NCBI GenBank assembly: GCA_047605865.1
Contig: JASGFC010000025.1
Span: 1-21,848, forward strand
DNA from: JASGDC01 sp047605865
GTDB taxonomy: Bacteria > Actinomycetota > Actinomycetes > Actinomycetales > Micrococcaceae
Direction: 5' to 3'
DNA: 21,848 nucleotides
Positions 1-7,471 of the stretch are shown here, in pieces. The position numbers and the translations under genes are program-made. Each line of letters opens with the position of its first letter. Within the stretch, counting starts at the first letter, position 1. The notes below the pieces were generated by a model. That model did not search any database. It was not told the DNA's origin and worked only from the letters and a program-made list of their open reading frames with translations.

Positions 1-1232
1 CCTGTTGTAGAGTCTTGTAAATCTGAGCTGCGTAAATCACTAATTATGCGTTTAGCATCGTCAAGGTTTGCTGCCACTATTTTGTCATTAAGACGTTGCT
101 GTGTGTACTGGTTAAGAGATTTAACTTGCACATCACTAGTTTCATAGATATCAGAAAGCTTGATTGGTCCTAGATTTTGGGTGAAACCTTGGTAGATAGC
201 AACATTTCCATTATTTGGAGCTACGAAGTAGTGTTCTGCACGCCAATGCTTTAGCCCAAAGAACCCGGCTCCTGCTACAGCTAAAGTAGTAATAATTCCA
301 GCAATAACAATACCAGTAGAGCGTTTTCGAGAAATTGGGACTTTAACTTCTTCTGTATCAGGCTTAGGTTCTTTGCCTTCTTCGTTTAAGAATCTATGAG
401 CCTTATCAGCAAGTGGTGTGTCAGCTAAGATGGGTAAGCGATCAACTTCAGCTGCAGACCCTACAAGGTAGCGATTCTTTTCAGCTTCGTCTTCATCAAC
501 TTTGCCTTCTTTAACTTCAAAACCAACAATGGTCACATTATCTGGTGAGCCACCTTGAAGTGTTAAATCAATTAACTCATCAATTGCTTCTTGAAGTTCA
601 GGAGCTTGTCGCAATTTTTGCTCGATAGAATTATCGGTAACAATATCTGATAGACCATCAGAACACATAATCCAGCGTTCGCCAACTTGGAGCTTGTGGG
701 TGCTTAAGTCTAGTTCAGGACTAGCATCAACATCACCGAGAACGCGTAGAATAACGTTTTTGTGAGGGTGTGTTTTAGCTTCTTCAGCGTTAATTTTTCC
801 TTCATCAACTAAGCGTTGTACGAAAGAGTGATCTTTAGAGATTTGTTCAAAATCATCTCCGCGAAGACGATAGGCGCGAGAGTCTCCAATGTGTGCCAGT
901 TGCATCGTGTTACCTGAAACAAGACCAGCAGTTACTGTAGTTCCCATTCCTTGCATTTCAGGGTGTTCACGAACAATATCTGCTAAATAGCTATTAGCAT
1001 TTTGGATTTCATCTGGCAAAATAGTGTGGATTTCATCACCGTAGTCTTTGTCTAAAGACATCAAGTTCAAGACAGTTGATGCACTAGCAACATCACCACC
1101 TGCATGGCCACCCATACCATCGGCGAGCACAACCAAGTTGTGACCGGCGTATCCGGAATCTTGGTTGTTACTGCGTACTAAACCTACATGGGAAGCTGCA
1201 GCTGGCTCTAGATGAATGTCTGGTGTGCTCAT
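1..1232 (-). CDS. pstP: PstP-like PP2C Ser/Thr protein phosphatase (C-terminus beyond window)
   Basis: Membrane-anchored PPM/PP2C phosphatase that should reverse phosphorylation by PknA/PknB-type kinases. My translation of the minus strand from the ATG at 1232 stays open to base 1, about 410 residues. PP2C motifs appear in order: RSNNQDS (20-26, usually NED), LADGMGGHAGG (36-45, with metal-binding D38), GMGTTV, HIGDSRAYRL, MCSDGLSD and GGSPDNVTIV. An acidic linker and an Arg/Lys-flanked hydrophobic helix at about 303-323 follow, then the start of an extracytoplasmic domain. The start overlaps the fhaB stop in ATGA, so translation is probably coupled. M. tuberculosis PstP has 514 residues, so roughly 100 are likely missing. 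In mycobacteria rodA, pbpA, pknA and pknB come next; that cannot be seen here. Confidence 0.93.
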   Translation of the reverse strand, partial: MSTPDIHLEPAAASHVGLVRSNNQDSGYAGHNLVVLADGMGGHAGGDVASASTVLNLMSLDKDYGDEIHTILPDEIQNANSYLADIVREHPEMQGMGTTVTAGLVSGNTMQLAHIGDSRAYRLRGDDFEQISKDHSFVQRLVDEGKINAEEAKTHPHKNVILRVLGDVDASPELDLSTHKLQVGERWIMCSDGLSDIVTDNSIEQKLRQAPELQEAIDELIDLTLQGGSPDNVTIVGFEVKEGKVDEDEAEKNRYLVGSAAEVDRLPILADTPLADKAHRFLNEEGKEPKPDTEEVKVPISRKRSTGIVIAGIITTLAVAGAGFFGLKHWRAEHYFVAPNNGNVAIYQGFTQNLGPIKLSDIYETSDVQVKSLNQYTQQRLNDKIVAANLDDAKRIISDLRSSDLQDSTT

Positions 1233-1723
1233 TTTCTCAGTTCGATGCTTGTTTGACCAATTTTAATAGGTGTATCTAAGTCTACAGGGGTAGGCTTAGA
1301 TAGTGGAAGACCATTGAGCAATGTTCCATTTGTAGAACCCATATCTTCAACAAACCAGCGGCTTCCTTGAGGGAATAAGCGTGCATGTCTTCCTGAAGCG
1401 TAATCGTCATCAAGAACAATTGTTGAATCTTCTGCTCTTCCTAAAACGATAGCTTGTGCTCCTAGACGCATAGCTGTTCCACTTCGTGGACCTTCAGTAA
1501 TGACGAGAGTTCTTGGCTTCTCTGGGGCATATGTTGATTGCTGTGGTTTCTCAGTGTCTTGTGTGTCTTTCTTTCGAGAGAACAGTTTTCCCTTGCTATT
1601 ACTTCCAGCGCGAACGCCAATGGCAAGATCATTTTTCGCTACTACCACTACTCCAAAAAGGGCAAACCATAGGAGAAGTAAGAAGACGTAACGTAAAATA
1701 GTTACTGTTATCTCTGTGAACAT
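1229..1723 (-). CDS. fhaB: FhaB/FipA-like membrane-anchored FHA domain protein
   Basis: Small phosphothreonine-binding protein, 164 residues. One membrane helix at about 7-29 is followed by a basic, polar linker and a C-terminal FHA domain from about residue 75. The FHA signatures are visible: LGRAEDSTIVLDD, SGRHARL (the Arg and His of the phosphopeptide-binding face) and DMGSTNGTLLNG. In M. tuberculosis the equivalent (FhaB/FipA, Rv0019c) is a kinase substrate linked to cell division; that role is inferred here from family and position. It starts 3 nt after the fhaA stop without a strong Shine-Dalgarno, and its TGA overlaps the pstP ATG, so the three genes form one operon. Its size is normal for the family. 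Confidence 0.92.
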   Translation of the reverse strand: MFTEITVTILRYVFLLLLWFALFGVVVVAKNDLAIGVRAGSNSKGKLFSRKKDTQDTEKPQQSTYAPEKPRTLVITEGPRSGTAMRLGAQAIVLGRAEDSTIVLDDDYASGRHARLFPQGSRWFVEDMGSTNGTLLNGLPLSKPTPVDLDTPIKIGQTSIELRK

Positions 1724-1726
1724 ATT

Positions 1727-2524
1727 TTAGGCATCAATCCAGCGAAATACTGCCTTTGCGTGACCAATAGTGATGGTGTTGCCATCGTGAAGTTCAATAC
1801 TACCTTGTAGCCTACGACCATTGATAAATGAACCATTAGTTGAACCAAGATCAACTGCGTAGGCATGCGGACCTTTAACTTGAATCTCTAGGTGACGACG
1901 TGAAACTCCTGGGTCATCTACCATGATATCTGCAGTTGTTGAACGACCAATAATAATAGAGGAAGCGTTAAGAGTGTAACGCTGTCCGTCAAGATCAATA
2001 ACTGCTTGCTTTGGGAGTGTTTGTGATCCCATGGCAACAGTAGCTGCTTCAGGTGTTTGTTGATTAGCATTGCTCATTTGTCGAGGTTCTTGGAATACAG
2101 GTCGAGCTGAAGTTTGCTGTACTTGTTGAGCTGGTGTTGCAGCTTTTTGTTGTTCATCTTTGACAATATAAGATTCCATACCGAAGACACCAGGTTCTAG
2201 AGTTTGATCGTCTCCGAAAGTAACACTGACTGGCCCGGAAAGATGATAGTTTTGGCTTCTGGCATGATCCATACCTACTTGGCAAAGTTCATCTGCTAGT
2301 GCAGCGCCCCAACTTTGAGCACGTTGATAATCTTCTGGGCTCAAATCAATCTCGAATAGGTTTGGGGCAAGGGTACGACCTTCAGAAATGTTCATTGATT
2401 TTTCATCCATTTCTCTACGAAGTCGACTTGCTAAATCAACTGGTGATAGTTCCCCACCGCCACGATTGAATGTTTGGCGCACACCTTTTTCAATGGTTCG
2501 TTCAAATCTATCCATTAGTCCCAT
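1727..2524 (-). CDS. fhaA: FhaA-like protein: DUF3662 domain plus C-terminal FHA domain
   Basis: Cytoplasmic adaptor of the Ser/Thr kinase system, 265 residues. Residues 1-120 match the DUF3662 domain typical of actinobacterial FhaA (opening MGLMDRFERTIEKGV, then FEIDLSPEDY). A Gln/Pro/Ala-rich linker covers about 125-170. A C-terminal FHA domain follows from about 180, with IIIGRSTTADIMVDD, SRRHLEI and DLGSTNGSFING. M. tuberculosis FhaA (Rv0020c, 527 aa) binds the phosphorylated pseudokinase domain of MviN/MurJ and restrains peptidoglycan synthesis; a similar role is inferred. The linker is much shorter here. The ATG at 2524 has a good Shine-Dalgarno (AAGGAG at 2538-2533, 8 nt away), so this mRNA has a leader, unlike most first genes in the window. 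It is first in fhaA-fhaB-pstP. Confidence 0.93.
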   Translation of the reverse strand: MGLMDRFERTIEKGVRQTFNRGGGELSPVDLASRLRREMDEKSMNISEGRTLAPNLFEIDLSPEDYQRAQSWGAALADELCQVGMDHARSQNYHLSGPVSVTFGDDQTLEPGVFGMESYIVKDEQQKAATPAQQVQQTSARPVFQEPRQMSNANQQTPEAATVAMGSQTLPKQAVIDLDGQRYTLNASSIIIGRSTTADIMVDDPGVSRRHLEIQVKGPHAYAVDLGSTNGSFINGRRLQGSIELHDGNTITIGHAKAVFRWIDA

Positions 2525-2598
2525 TCTGGAATCTCCTTATGTTTCTTCTTAACCTAATTTACCAAAGCAATGTGTGCTAGTACACTTAATAAGGCACT

Positions 2599-2627
2599 TT
2601 GACTGTATTTAATAATGTTACTACTCT
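2599..2627 (+). promoter_or_regulatory. Sigma-70-type promoter of the GDPD gene
   Basis: TTGACT (2599-2604) and TACTCT (2622-2627) are separated by exactly 17 nt, and an ATG follows 7 nt later at 2635. This is the best complete promoter in the window and predicts a leaderless mRNA. A second possible pair lies just upstream, TTTACC (2558-2563) and TACACT (2581-2586), also with 17 nt spacing. The -35 TTG is in frame with the coding region and can be mistaken for a start codon. Confidence 0.6.
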
Positions 2628-2634
2628 TAAAGGT

Positions 2635-3411
2635 ATGTACCAGTACCTTTCTTTTACTTCCCCTATTGGGCTTGCACACCGAGGATATACTGCCCATGGG
2701 AAAGTTCCTGAGAATTCTCTTCGCGCGTTTCAAAATGCTGTAGATTTAGGATACAAATATTTAGAAACTGATGTTCAGGCAACTCAAGATGGTACGTGTG
2801 TTATTTTTCACGATAGTACTTTGCAAAGATTATTTGGTTTAGAAAAGCAGATGAAAGATCTTAACTATTCAGAGCTTCGAGATCTTAAGTTAGCTGGTAC
2901 CGATGCTGTGCCTACTTTAAAAGAAGCACTTGAAGCTTTTCCTGAGAGTTACTTTAACATCGATATTAAAACTGAAGAAGCTATTGTGCCTTTTGCAGAA
3001 GTTATAGAAGAACTTCAATGCCACGATAGAGTTTGCGTAGCGTCTTTTTCTGATGCTCGCCGTGAAAAGGTATTATCGTTACTATCACAACCCACCGCTT
3101 CATCAGGTGGCACACTCACTGCAGCTGGTTTTAAACTCAGTAGTTTTTTGCCTACATCAATGGTGGCAAAAATGAAAAGAGGCAATGTTGATGCTTTAAA
3201 TGTCCCTGATATTTTTCATGGAATACCCTATACAAATCAACGCTTAGTTAAAGCTGCCCATAAATTAGGTCTTAAAGTATTAGTGTGGACAGTCAATGAA
3301 CGCCAACAGATGGAAAATTTATTAGACATGGGCGTAGATGGCATCTTTACAGATGAAGCAGAAGTGCTTCGAGATGTTTTAATGAAACGCGGATATTGGC
3401 CATTAAGCTAG
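2635..3411 (+). CDS. Glycerophosphodiester phosphodiesterase family protein
   Basis: GDPD-family TIM-barrel enzyme, expected to hydrolyse glycerophosphodiesters (deacylated phospholipids) to glycerol 3-phosphate and an alcohol. From the ATG at 2635 it has 258 residues. The signature is clear: LAHRG (catalytic H15, R16), PENS (E26), the metal ligands LETDVQ (E44, D46) and FHD (H59). Later come FNIDIK, VCVASFSD and the closing VLVWTVNE...MGVDGIFTD. No signal peptide is visible, so it is probably cytoplasmic. The frame is open upstream to a TTG at 2599, which would add 12 residues, but that TTG is the -35 box of a promoter whose -10 lies 7 nt before this ATG. It converges on pmt, 22 nt away, with no convincing terminator between. 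Substrate specificity cannot be read. Confidence 0.88.
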   Translation: MYQYLSFTSPIGLAHRGYTAHGKVPENSLRAFQNAVDLGYKYLETDVQATQDGTCVIFHDSTLQRLFGLEKQMKDLNYSELRDLKLAGTDAVPTLKEALEAFPESYFNIDIKTEEAIVPFAEVIEELQCHDRVCVASFSDARREKVLSLLSQPTASSGGTLTAAGFKLSSFLPTSMVAKMKRGNVDALNVPDIFHGIPYTNQRLVKAAHKLGLKVLVWTVNERQQMENLLDMGVDGIFTDEAEVLRDVLMKRGYWPLS

Positions 3412-3433
3412 TGAAGATTTCTTTTGATTTAAG

Positions 3434-4888
3434 CTAAATCCAGCTACCAAACCACATGCGAGCTCGCCATGAGCTATAAGGAATCATTTCTGCAGACCAT
3501 ACTGGGTAAAAGAAAGCACTGATGAGGACCAAAAAGACAACAATAGCAATGAAGAGGATAAACCCTACTTGTCTTCGTTTTTCCCCATAGTTTTTATTCC
3601 CTAAGACCAAGCCAAGAACATAAACAAGTGCTAAGACCATATAAGGAAGAAAGGCTACTGCATAAAAGTTGTAGGTTGTGCGCTCCGGATACATGAACCA
3701 AGGTAACCACCCTGCTGCTACTCCAGAAAGTATTGCGCCAGCTCGCCAATCTTTGCGGGTTATCAGATAGTACAGCACAATGAAGAGTGCTATTGTTGCA
3801 AACCACCAGAGGAATGGATTTCCTAAGTTTGTGACTGCTGCTGAACATTTATCAACTGTGCAACCATTTTGCCCTTTTGTATAGGCTTTGTAGTAGAAAG
3901 CAGTTGGTCTTATTTGTAACAACCAGGTAATTGCTTCGGCTTTATACGGGTGATTGCTATGTAAGTGTGTATGGAAGCTGTAGGCAGATTGATGGTATGC
4001 CCACAAGCTTTGTACCCAGTCTGGTAGCCACGATACTGTTTGTTCAGGATTATCCTTAGCCCAGCTTCTATCGTATCCATTGCTACTTATAATCCAACCT
4101 GTCCACGTTGCTATATACGTGACAAGCCCTACTGGAACTATGTAGAGAAAAGCTAGCGGAGAGTGCTTTAAATTTTTTATATTAAGGGTGATATCCCAGA
4201 GCACAATTAGTATTCCCCATGCCGCAATAAAGTACAGTGCTGTCCACTTCACACCAAGTGCCAAACCAAGTGACACACCTGTTAAAAGTCGGTAAGGGCG
4301 CCATAGTTTCATGCCTAAGCCTTGCGCATTGACCTCTTGCCGAACTTTTTCTCTGTCTACCAACATAAAATAAAAGGCAAGAAGTAGCCAGAATGTTAAA
4401 TAAATATCAAGAATTGAAGTACGAGACGTAGAAATGGCTTCTCCATCAATGGCCAAGAACAGACCTGCAGTTGCAGCTAGTAAAGGTGACTTGAAAAGTT
4501 TTTTAGCCACTGCAATTAAGACAACAACTAGTAAAGTGCCAGTCAGTGCAGTAGCAAAACGCCACCCAAAACTACTTGGTTGCCCGAAGATGTCAATTCC
4601 TGTGGCAATCATCCACTTCCCAACAGGAGGGTGAACAACGTATTCGGGCACATTTGTTAAGCCGCTGGTGTCTCCTTGGATAAATTTAGGGTTTGGGTCA
4701 CTGGTCCAGCTACGTTCATAGCCAGATTGGGTGTAAGAGTAGGCATCTTTGACATAATATGTTTCATCGAACATCAAATCTTTAGGGTTACCAAGCCTAT
4801 AGAAACGCAGCGCAGCAGCTATGAACACAACAAAAGCGTAGCTAGCGTACTCGTAGTATTTGGTATTGATTGTTTTGAGCAATGTCAC
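3434..4888 (-). CDS. pmt: Polyprenyl-phosphate-mannose protein O-mannosyltransferase (GT39)
   Basis: Integral membrane glycosyltransferase that moves mannose from polyprenyl-phosphate-mannose to Ser/Thr of exported proteins on the outer face of the membrane. It has 484 residues and about ten hydrophobic segments. The first loop carries the catalytic pair in MFDETYYVKDAY (D41, E42), and HPPVGKW follows at 86-92, both typical of actinobacterial Pmt (M. tuberculosis Rv1002c). A large extracytoplasmic stretch lies in the middle and the C-terminal half is again membrane. The start is GTG, overlapping the menD TGA as GTGA, so translation depends on menD; a TTG two codons on is an alternative. The link to menaquinone genes is unusual: both pathways use polyprenyl carriers, but co-regulation is inference. 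Confidence 0.9.
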   Translation of the reverse strand: MTLLKTINTKYYEYASYAFVVFIAAALRFYRLGNPKDLMFDETYYVKDAYSYTQSGYERSWTSDPNPKFIQGDTSGLTNVPEYVVHPPVGKWMIATGIDIFGQPSSFGWRFATALTGTLLVVVLIAVAKKLFKSPLLAATAGLFLAIDGEAISTSRTSILDIYLTFWLLLAFYFMLVDREKVRQEVNAQGLGMKLWRPYRLLTGVSLGLALGVKWTALYFIAAWGILIVLWDITLNIKNLKHSPLAFLYIVPVGLVTYIATWTGWIISSNGYDRSWAKDNPEQTVSWLPDWVQSLWAYHQSAYSFHTHLHSNHPYKAEAITWLLQIRPTAFYYKAYTKGQNGCTVDKCSAAVTNLGNPFLWWFATIALFIVLYYLITRKDWRAGAILSGVAAGWLPWFMYPERTTYNFYAVAFLPYMVLALVYVLGLVLGNKNYGEKRRQVGFILFIAIVVFLVLISAFFYPVWSAEMIPYSSWRARMWFGSWI

Positions 4889-6471
4889 TCTTTTAGTGTA
4901 TCTAATTGAGGAGCAATAAGCTGAGAAAAATTAACATCTTTGTCAGTGAGCATAATTTCGCTTATAACATTACCGCGCTGGTAGTTGCGAAGGTTACTGC
5001 GAAGGTCTTCAAGAGTTTCAATACGGTAATATTCCCACCCATAAGCTTTCGCTAATGCCTTAAAGTCAATGCGTTGAGGAGTTGTTAAAAACCGTTCCAC
5101 TAGCTTTTGCTGCTGCTTTTGTTTGCCATGTTCAAGGGTTGTAAAGATAGTTCCGCCATTATCATTGGCAATGACAAGATGCACATCTGTTGCATACTCA
5201 TGTGGAGCTCTGAGTAAAGAATTTGCATCGTGTAATGCAGTGATATCGCCACAGTAAATTCGTGTCTTTTCTTGGCTTGCTAGAGCTACTCCAATTCCAG
5301 TGGCAATAGTTCCGTCTATTCCTGCAAGTCCACGATGTGAGAAAATCTTGTGTGCCGGCATATTACTGTCAGCTACTGTACTGATGTATCTAATGGGATT
5401 AGACGCTCCAATGATGAGACGTTGGCAATTATCTGATTGCCAGATAGCCTGCGCTGCAGAGTAGTGGTCAAGCTGTGTCAGTTGTGCTACAGGAAGAGCA
5501 CTTGCCCTATGCCATTTATCTAGCCAAGCTGTTTCTGCTGTGAAACGTGGAGCATTCGATAAACTAACAATTTCAGAGGCATTGAGCCATGTGTTGTGCC
5601 AGTGTGTATCTTCACTGATTACGGTAACTTGAATATCTGGCTGATTTAGAAGTTCCAGTACGGAGCGAAATAACGTTGGTTTACCGAAAACAATAACGTG
5701 ATTGATGTCTTTGCTAAAGTGCTGTGAAATTTCAGCAGGATAATTTATAGCATTTTTAGAACGGCGTGCATCCGTTGTGACATCAGCAAGAAGTGGTAGA
5801 TGGTTCTTTTCAGCATAGTCGGTAGCTTCTGGCCCAGCACCATCAGCTGCAATGACCACTACGCCTTCTGGGCTCCGAGTTTTTGATGTACTTGCAGCTA
5901 TTGAAGTGGAATCGAGTTTTAAAGCAATGCGTGGTGTTGTTGCTAGTTCATAGTGGGTTTTTGTTGGAACCAATGGTTCTTCAAAAGAAATATTAAGATG
6001 CACAGCGCCATGTTCTGCAGCAGCATAACAACGTGCTGTTTCTTGCGCTAAAGCTTGAAGAGGGTAATTCTCATGAACGTCTAGAAAAAATTTAACATGT
6101 TCACCGAATAAATTGCTTTGGTTTAAAGTTTGACTTGCTCCAGAATTTTTAAGATAGCTTGGTCTATCAGCGCTAATCAGTAAAAGAGGAATATGTGAAG
6201 CTTCAGCTTCTAAAATTGCTGGATAAGCATGTGATATTGCTGTACCACTAGTAGTAATGAGGGCAACTGGTTTTTTCGTTTCTTGAGCTATTCCAAGAGC
6301 AGTGAAAGCAGCAGTACGTTCATCAATTCTAGAGTGAAAAGTGATATCTACCTTTTCGCTGGCATAGATAAAAGGCGCATTACGTGAGCCTGGACAAATC
6401 AGAGCGTGTTCTAAACCACAATCTGCTAGAGATTGTAATAATTGATGTGCGCGAGCAACTGAAGAAATCAC
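4885..6471 (-). CDS. menD: MenD, SEPHCHC synthase (menaquinone biosynthesis)
   Basis: Thiamine-diphosphate enzyme that joins isochorismate and 2-oxoglutarate, with loss of CO2, to give 2-succinyl-5-enolpyruvyl-6-hydroxy-3-cyclohexene-1-carboxylate, the first committed step to menaquinone. It has 528 residues, close to family size. The N-terminal domain shows CPGSRNAPF and the catalytic Glu in SRIDERTAAF (E51). The C-terminal cofactor domain has SHRGLAGIDGTIATGIG, the GD of YCGDITALHD and NDNGGTIFTTLEHG for Mg and diphosphate. The start is GTG and overlaps the menC TGA as GTGA; its own TGA overlaps the pmt GTG in the same way. MenF and MenH are not in the window. Confidence 0.95.
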   Translation of the reverse strand: MISSVARAHQLLQSLADCGLEHALICPGSRNAPFIYASEKVDITFHSRIDERTAAFTALGIAQETKKPVALITTSGTAISHAYPAILEAEASHIPLLLISADRPSYLKNSGASQTLNQSNLFGEHVKFFLDVHENYPLQALAQETARCYAAAEHGAVHLNISFEEPLVPTKTHYELATTPRIALKLDSTSIAASTSKTRSPEGVVVIAADGAGPEATDYAEKNHLPLLADVTTDARRSKNAINYPAEISQHFSKDINHVIVFGKPTLFRSVLELLNQPDIQVTVISEDTHWHNTWLNASEIVSLSNAPRFTAETAWLDKWHRASALPVAQLTQLDHYSAAQAIWQSDNCQRLIIGASNPIRYISTVADSNMPAHKIFSHRGLAGIDGTIATGIGVALASQEKTRIYCGDITALHDANSLLRAPHEYATDVHLVIANDNGGTIFTTLEHGKQKQQQKLVERFLTTPQRIDFKALAKAYGWEYYRIETLEDLRSNLRNYQRGNVISEIMLTDKDVNFSQLIAPQLDTLKE

Positions 6472-7436
6472 GTATCTATTATGGCATGAACAGCTTCAAT
6501 GCGCTGTTTCCACCAGTTACGTCTTTGTGGGCTTGCAGAAAATTTTGTGAGAAGCACTGGGTCAGGAGTACGTGCAGTAGTTGAAATATAACCTTCGTCA
6601 GCTAAGAGCGGTTGGTTACAGATATCATGCTTTAAGAGTGCTACAGTGCCAAGACCACAAGGAATTTCTGGGCAGATACTAGCAGCTGCTAGTGCTCCAC
6701 GATGCATCCCAATACTGGATTCCAAGGCACTAGAGATGACAATTTTTTTGTCTGTTGTTTGTGCCAATTCTTTAACTTTTTGAACTCCCCCTAGAGGAGC
6801 AACTTTGAGTATTAAAACATCAGCAACATTTTCTGCAATGACCTTTTTGGCATCATCAGCTAGACGGATGGATTCATCAGCTGCAAGTGGAATAGCAGAA
6901 GTTCGGGTAAGTTGTTGAAGTTCTGCCAATGAAGACACCGGTTGTTCAAGATATTCAATGTTGAAAGGTGTTAGTTTGTCAATGGCAAAGTTAGCTTCGT
7001 CGTAGTTCCAGCCACCATTAGCATCAAGTCGGATTGCAGCTTCTGGAACAGCTCGTTCTACAGCGCGAATACGCGCTAGATCATCGTGTAAAGTTTGCCC
7101 ACGTTGTGCCACTTTAATTTTGAAAGCTTTCACACCAGGAAAGAGTTTAATCACATCAGGAACTTCTGTAGCTGATATCGCAGGTATTGTGCCATTAACT
7201 GGAATGAAATCATGCTCAGCTTTAAAGAGTGGACCATGAGATGCTTCAAGGGCAGATTGGAACCAAGGGACGCATTGTGTAGGGGTATATTCAAGAAATG
7301 GTGGAAATTCAGCCCAACCACTAGGACCTTCCCACAATGCAATTTCACGAGTTGTAATATTTCTGAAGGGTACTTCAAGTTTCAGTGAAACAATGTGAAG
7401 TGTTTCCATGATTTCAGACAAAGGTATTGATACCAT
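6468..7436 (-). CDS. menC: MenC, o-succinylbenzoate synthase
   Basis: Enolase-superfamily dehydratase that turns SHCHC into o-succinylbenzoate. From the ATG at 7436 it has 322 residues (M. tuberculosis MenC is about this size). Catalytic residues are visible: KIK (K106, K108), the metal ligands in RLDANGG (D138), EQP (E164) and ADES (D187), and the second base in LILKVAP (K211). The frame is open upstream to 7493, but that start would overlap the divergent PAP2 gene. The chosen ATG has a TAATGT -10 box (7449-7444) 7 nt upstream and no Shine-Dalgarno, so a leaderless start fits. A second Met lies nine codons on (7409) and could also serve. It is the first gene of menC-menD-pmt, joined by GTGA overlaps. 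Confidence 0.92.
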   Translation of the reverse strand: MVSIPLSEIMETLHIVSLKLEVPFRNITTREIALWEGPSGWAEFPPFLEYTPTQCVPWFQSALEASHGPLFKAEHDFIPVNGTIPAISATEVPDVIKLFPGVKAFKIKVAQRGQTLHDDLARIRAVERAVPEAAIRLDANGGWNYDEANFAIDKLTPFNIEYLEQPVSSLAELQQLTRTSAIPLAADESIRLADDAKKVIAENVADVLILKVAPLGGVQKVKELAQTTDKKIVISSALESSIGMHRGALAAASICPEIPCGLGTVALLKHDICNQPLLADEGYISTTARTPDPVLLTKFSASPQRRNWWKQRIEAVHAIIDT

Positions 7437-7471
7437 ACTAAATACATTAACGTATGAAAATAGACTAAGGT
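7437..7471. promoter_or_regulatory. Divergent overlapping promoters of menC (-) and PAP2 (+)
   Basis: Only 35 nt separate the two start codons. On the minus strand TAATGT (7449-7444) lies 7 nt before the menC ATG. On the plus strand TAGACT (7461-7466) lies 5 nt before the PAP2 ATG. The -35 region of each must fall within or just past the other gene's -10 region, so the promoters should compete. Neither -35 is close to TTGACA. GTATGAAA is directly repeated (7452-7459 and 7470-7477), a possible binding site. Confidence 0.5.

Noticed and set aside
2599..2634. TTG at 2599 as the start of the GDPD protein
   Set aside because: It forms a -35 hexamer with correct spacing to a -10 box just before the ATG at 2635, and the added residues match nothing known of the family.
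1229..3411. Kinase or division genes in the fhaA-fhaB-pstP region
   Set aside because: Expected from mycobacterial synteny beyond pstP, but nothing of them lies inside the window.
3426..3440. GATTTA-AGC-TAAATC palindrome between the GDPD and pmt genes as a terminator
   Set aside because: The stem is short and AT-only outside the loop, the loop is 3 nt, and no T tract follows on either strand. The nearby repeat of TTAAGCTA (3403-3410, 3429-3436) covers both stop codons and is probably chance.
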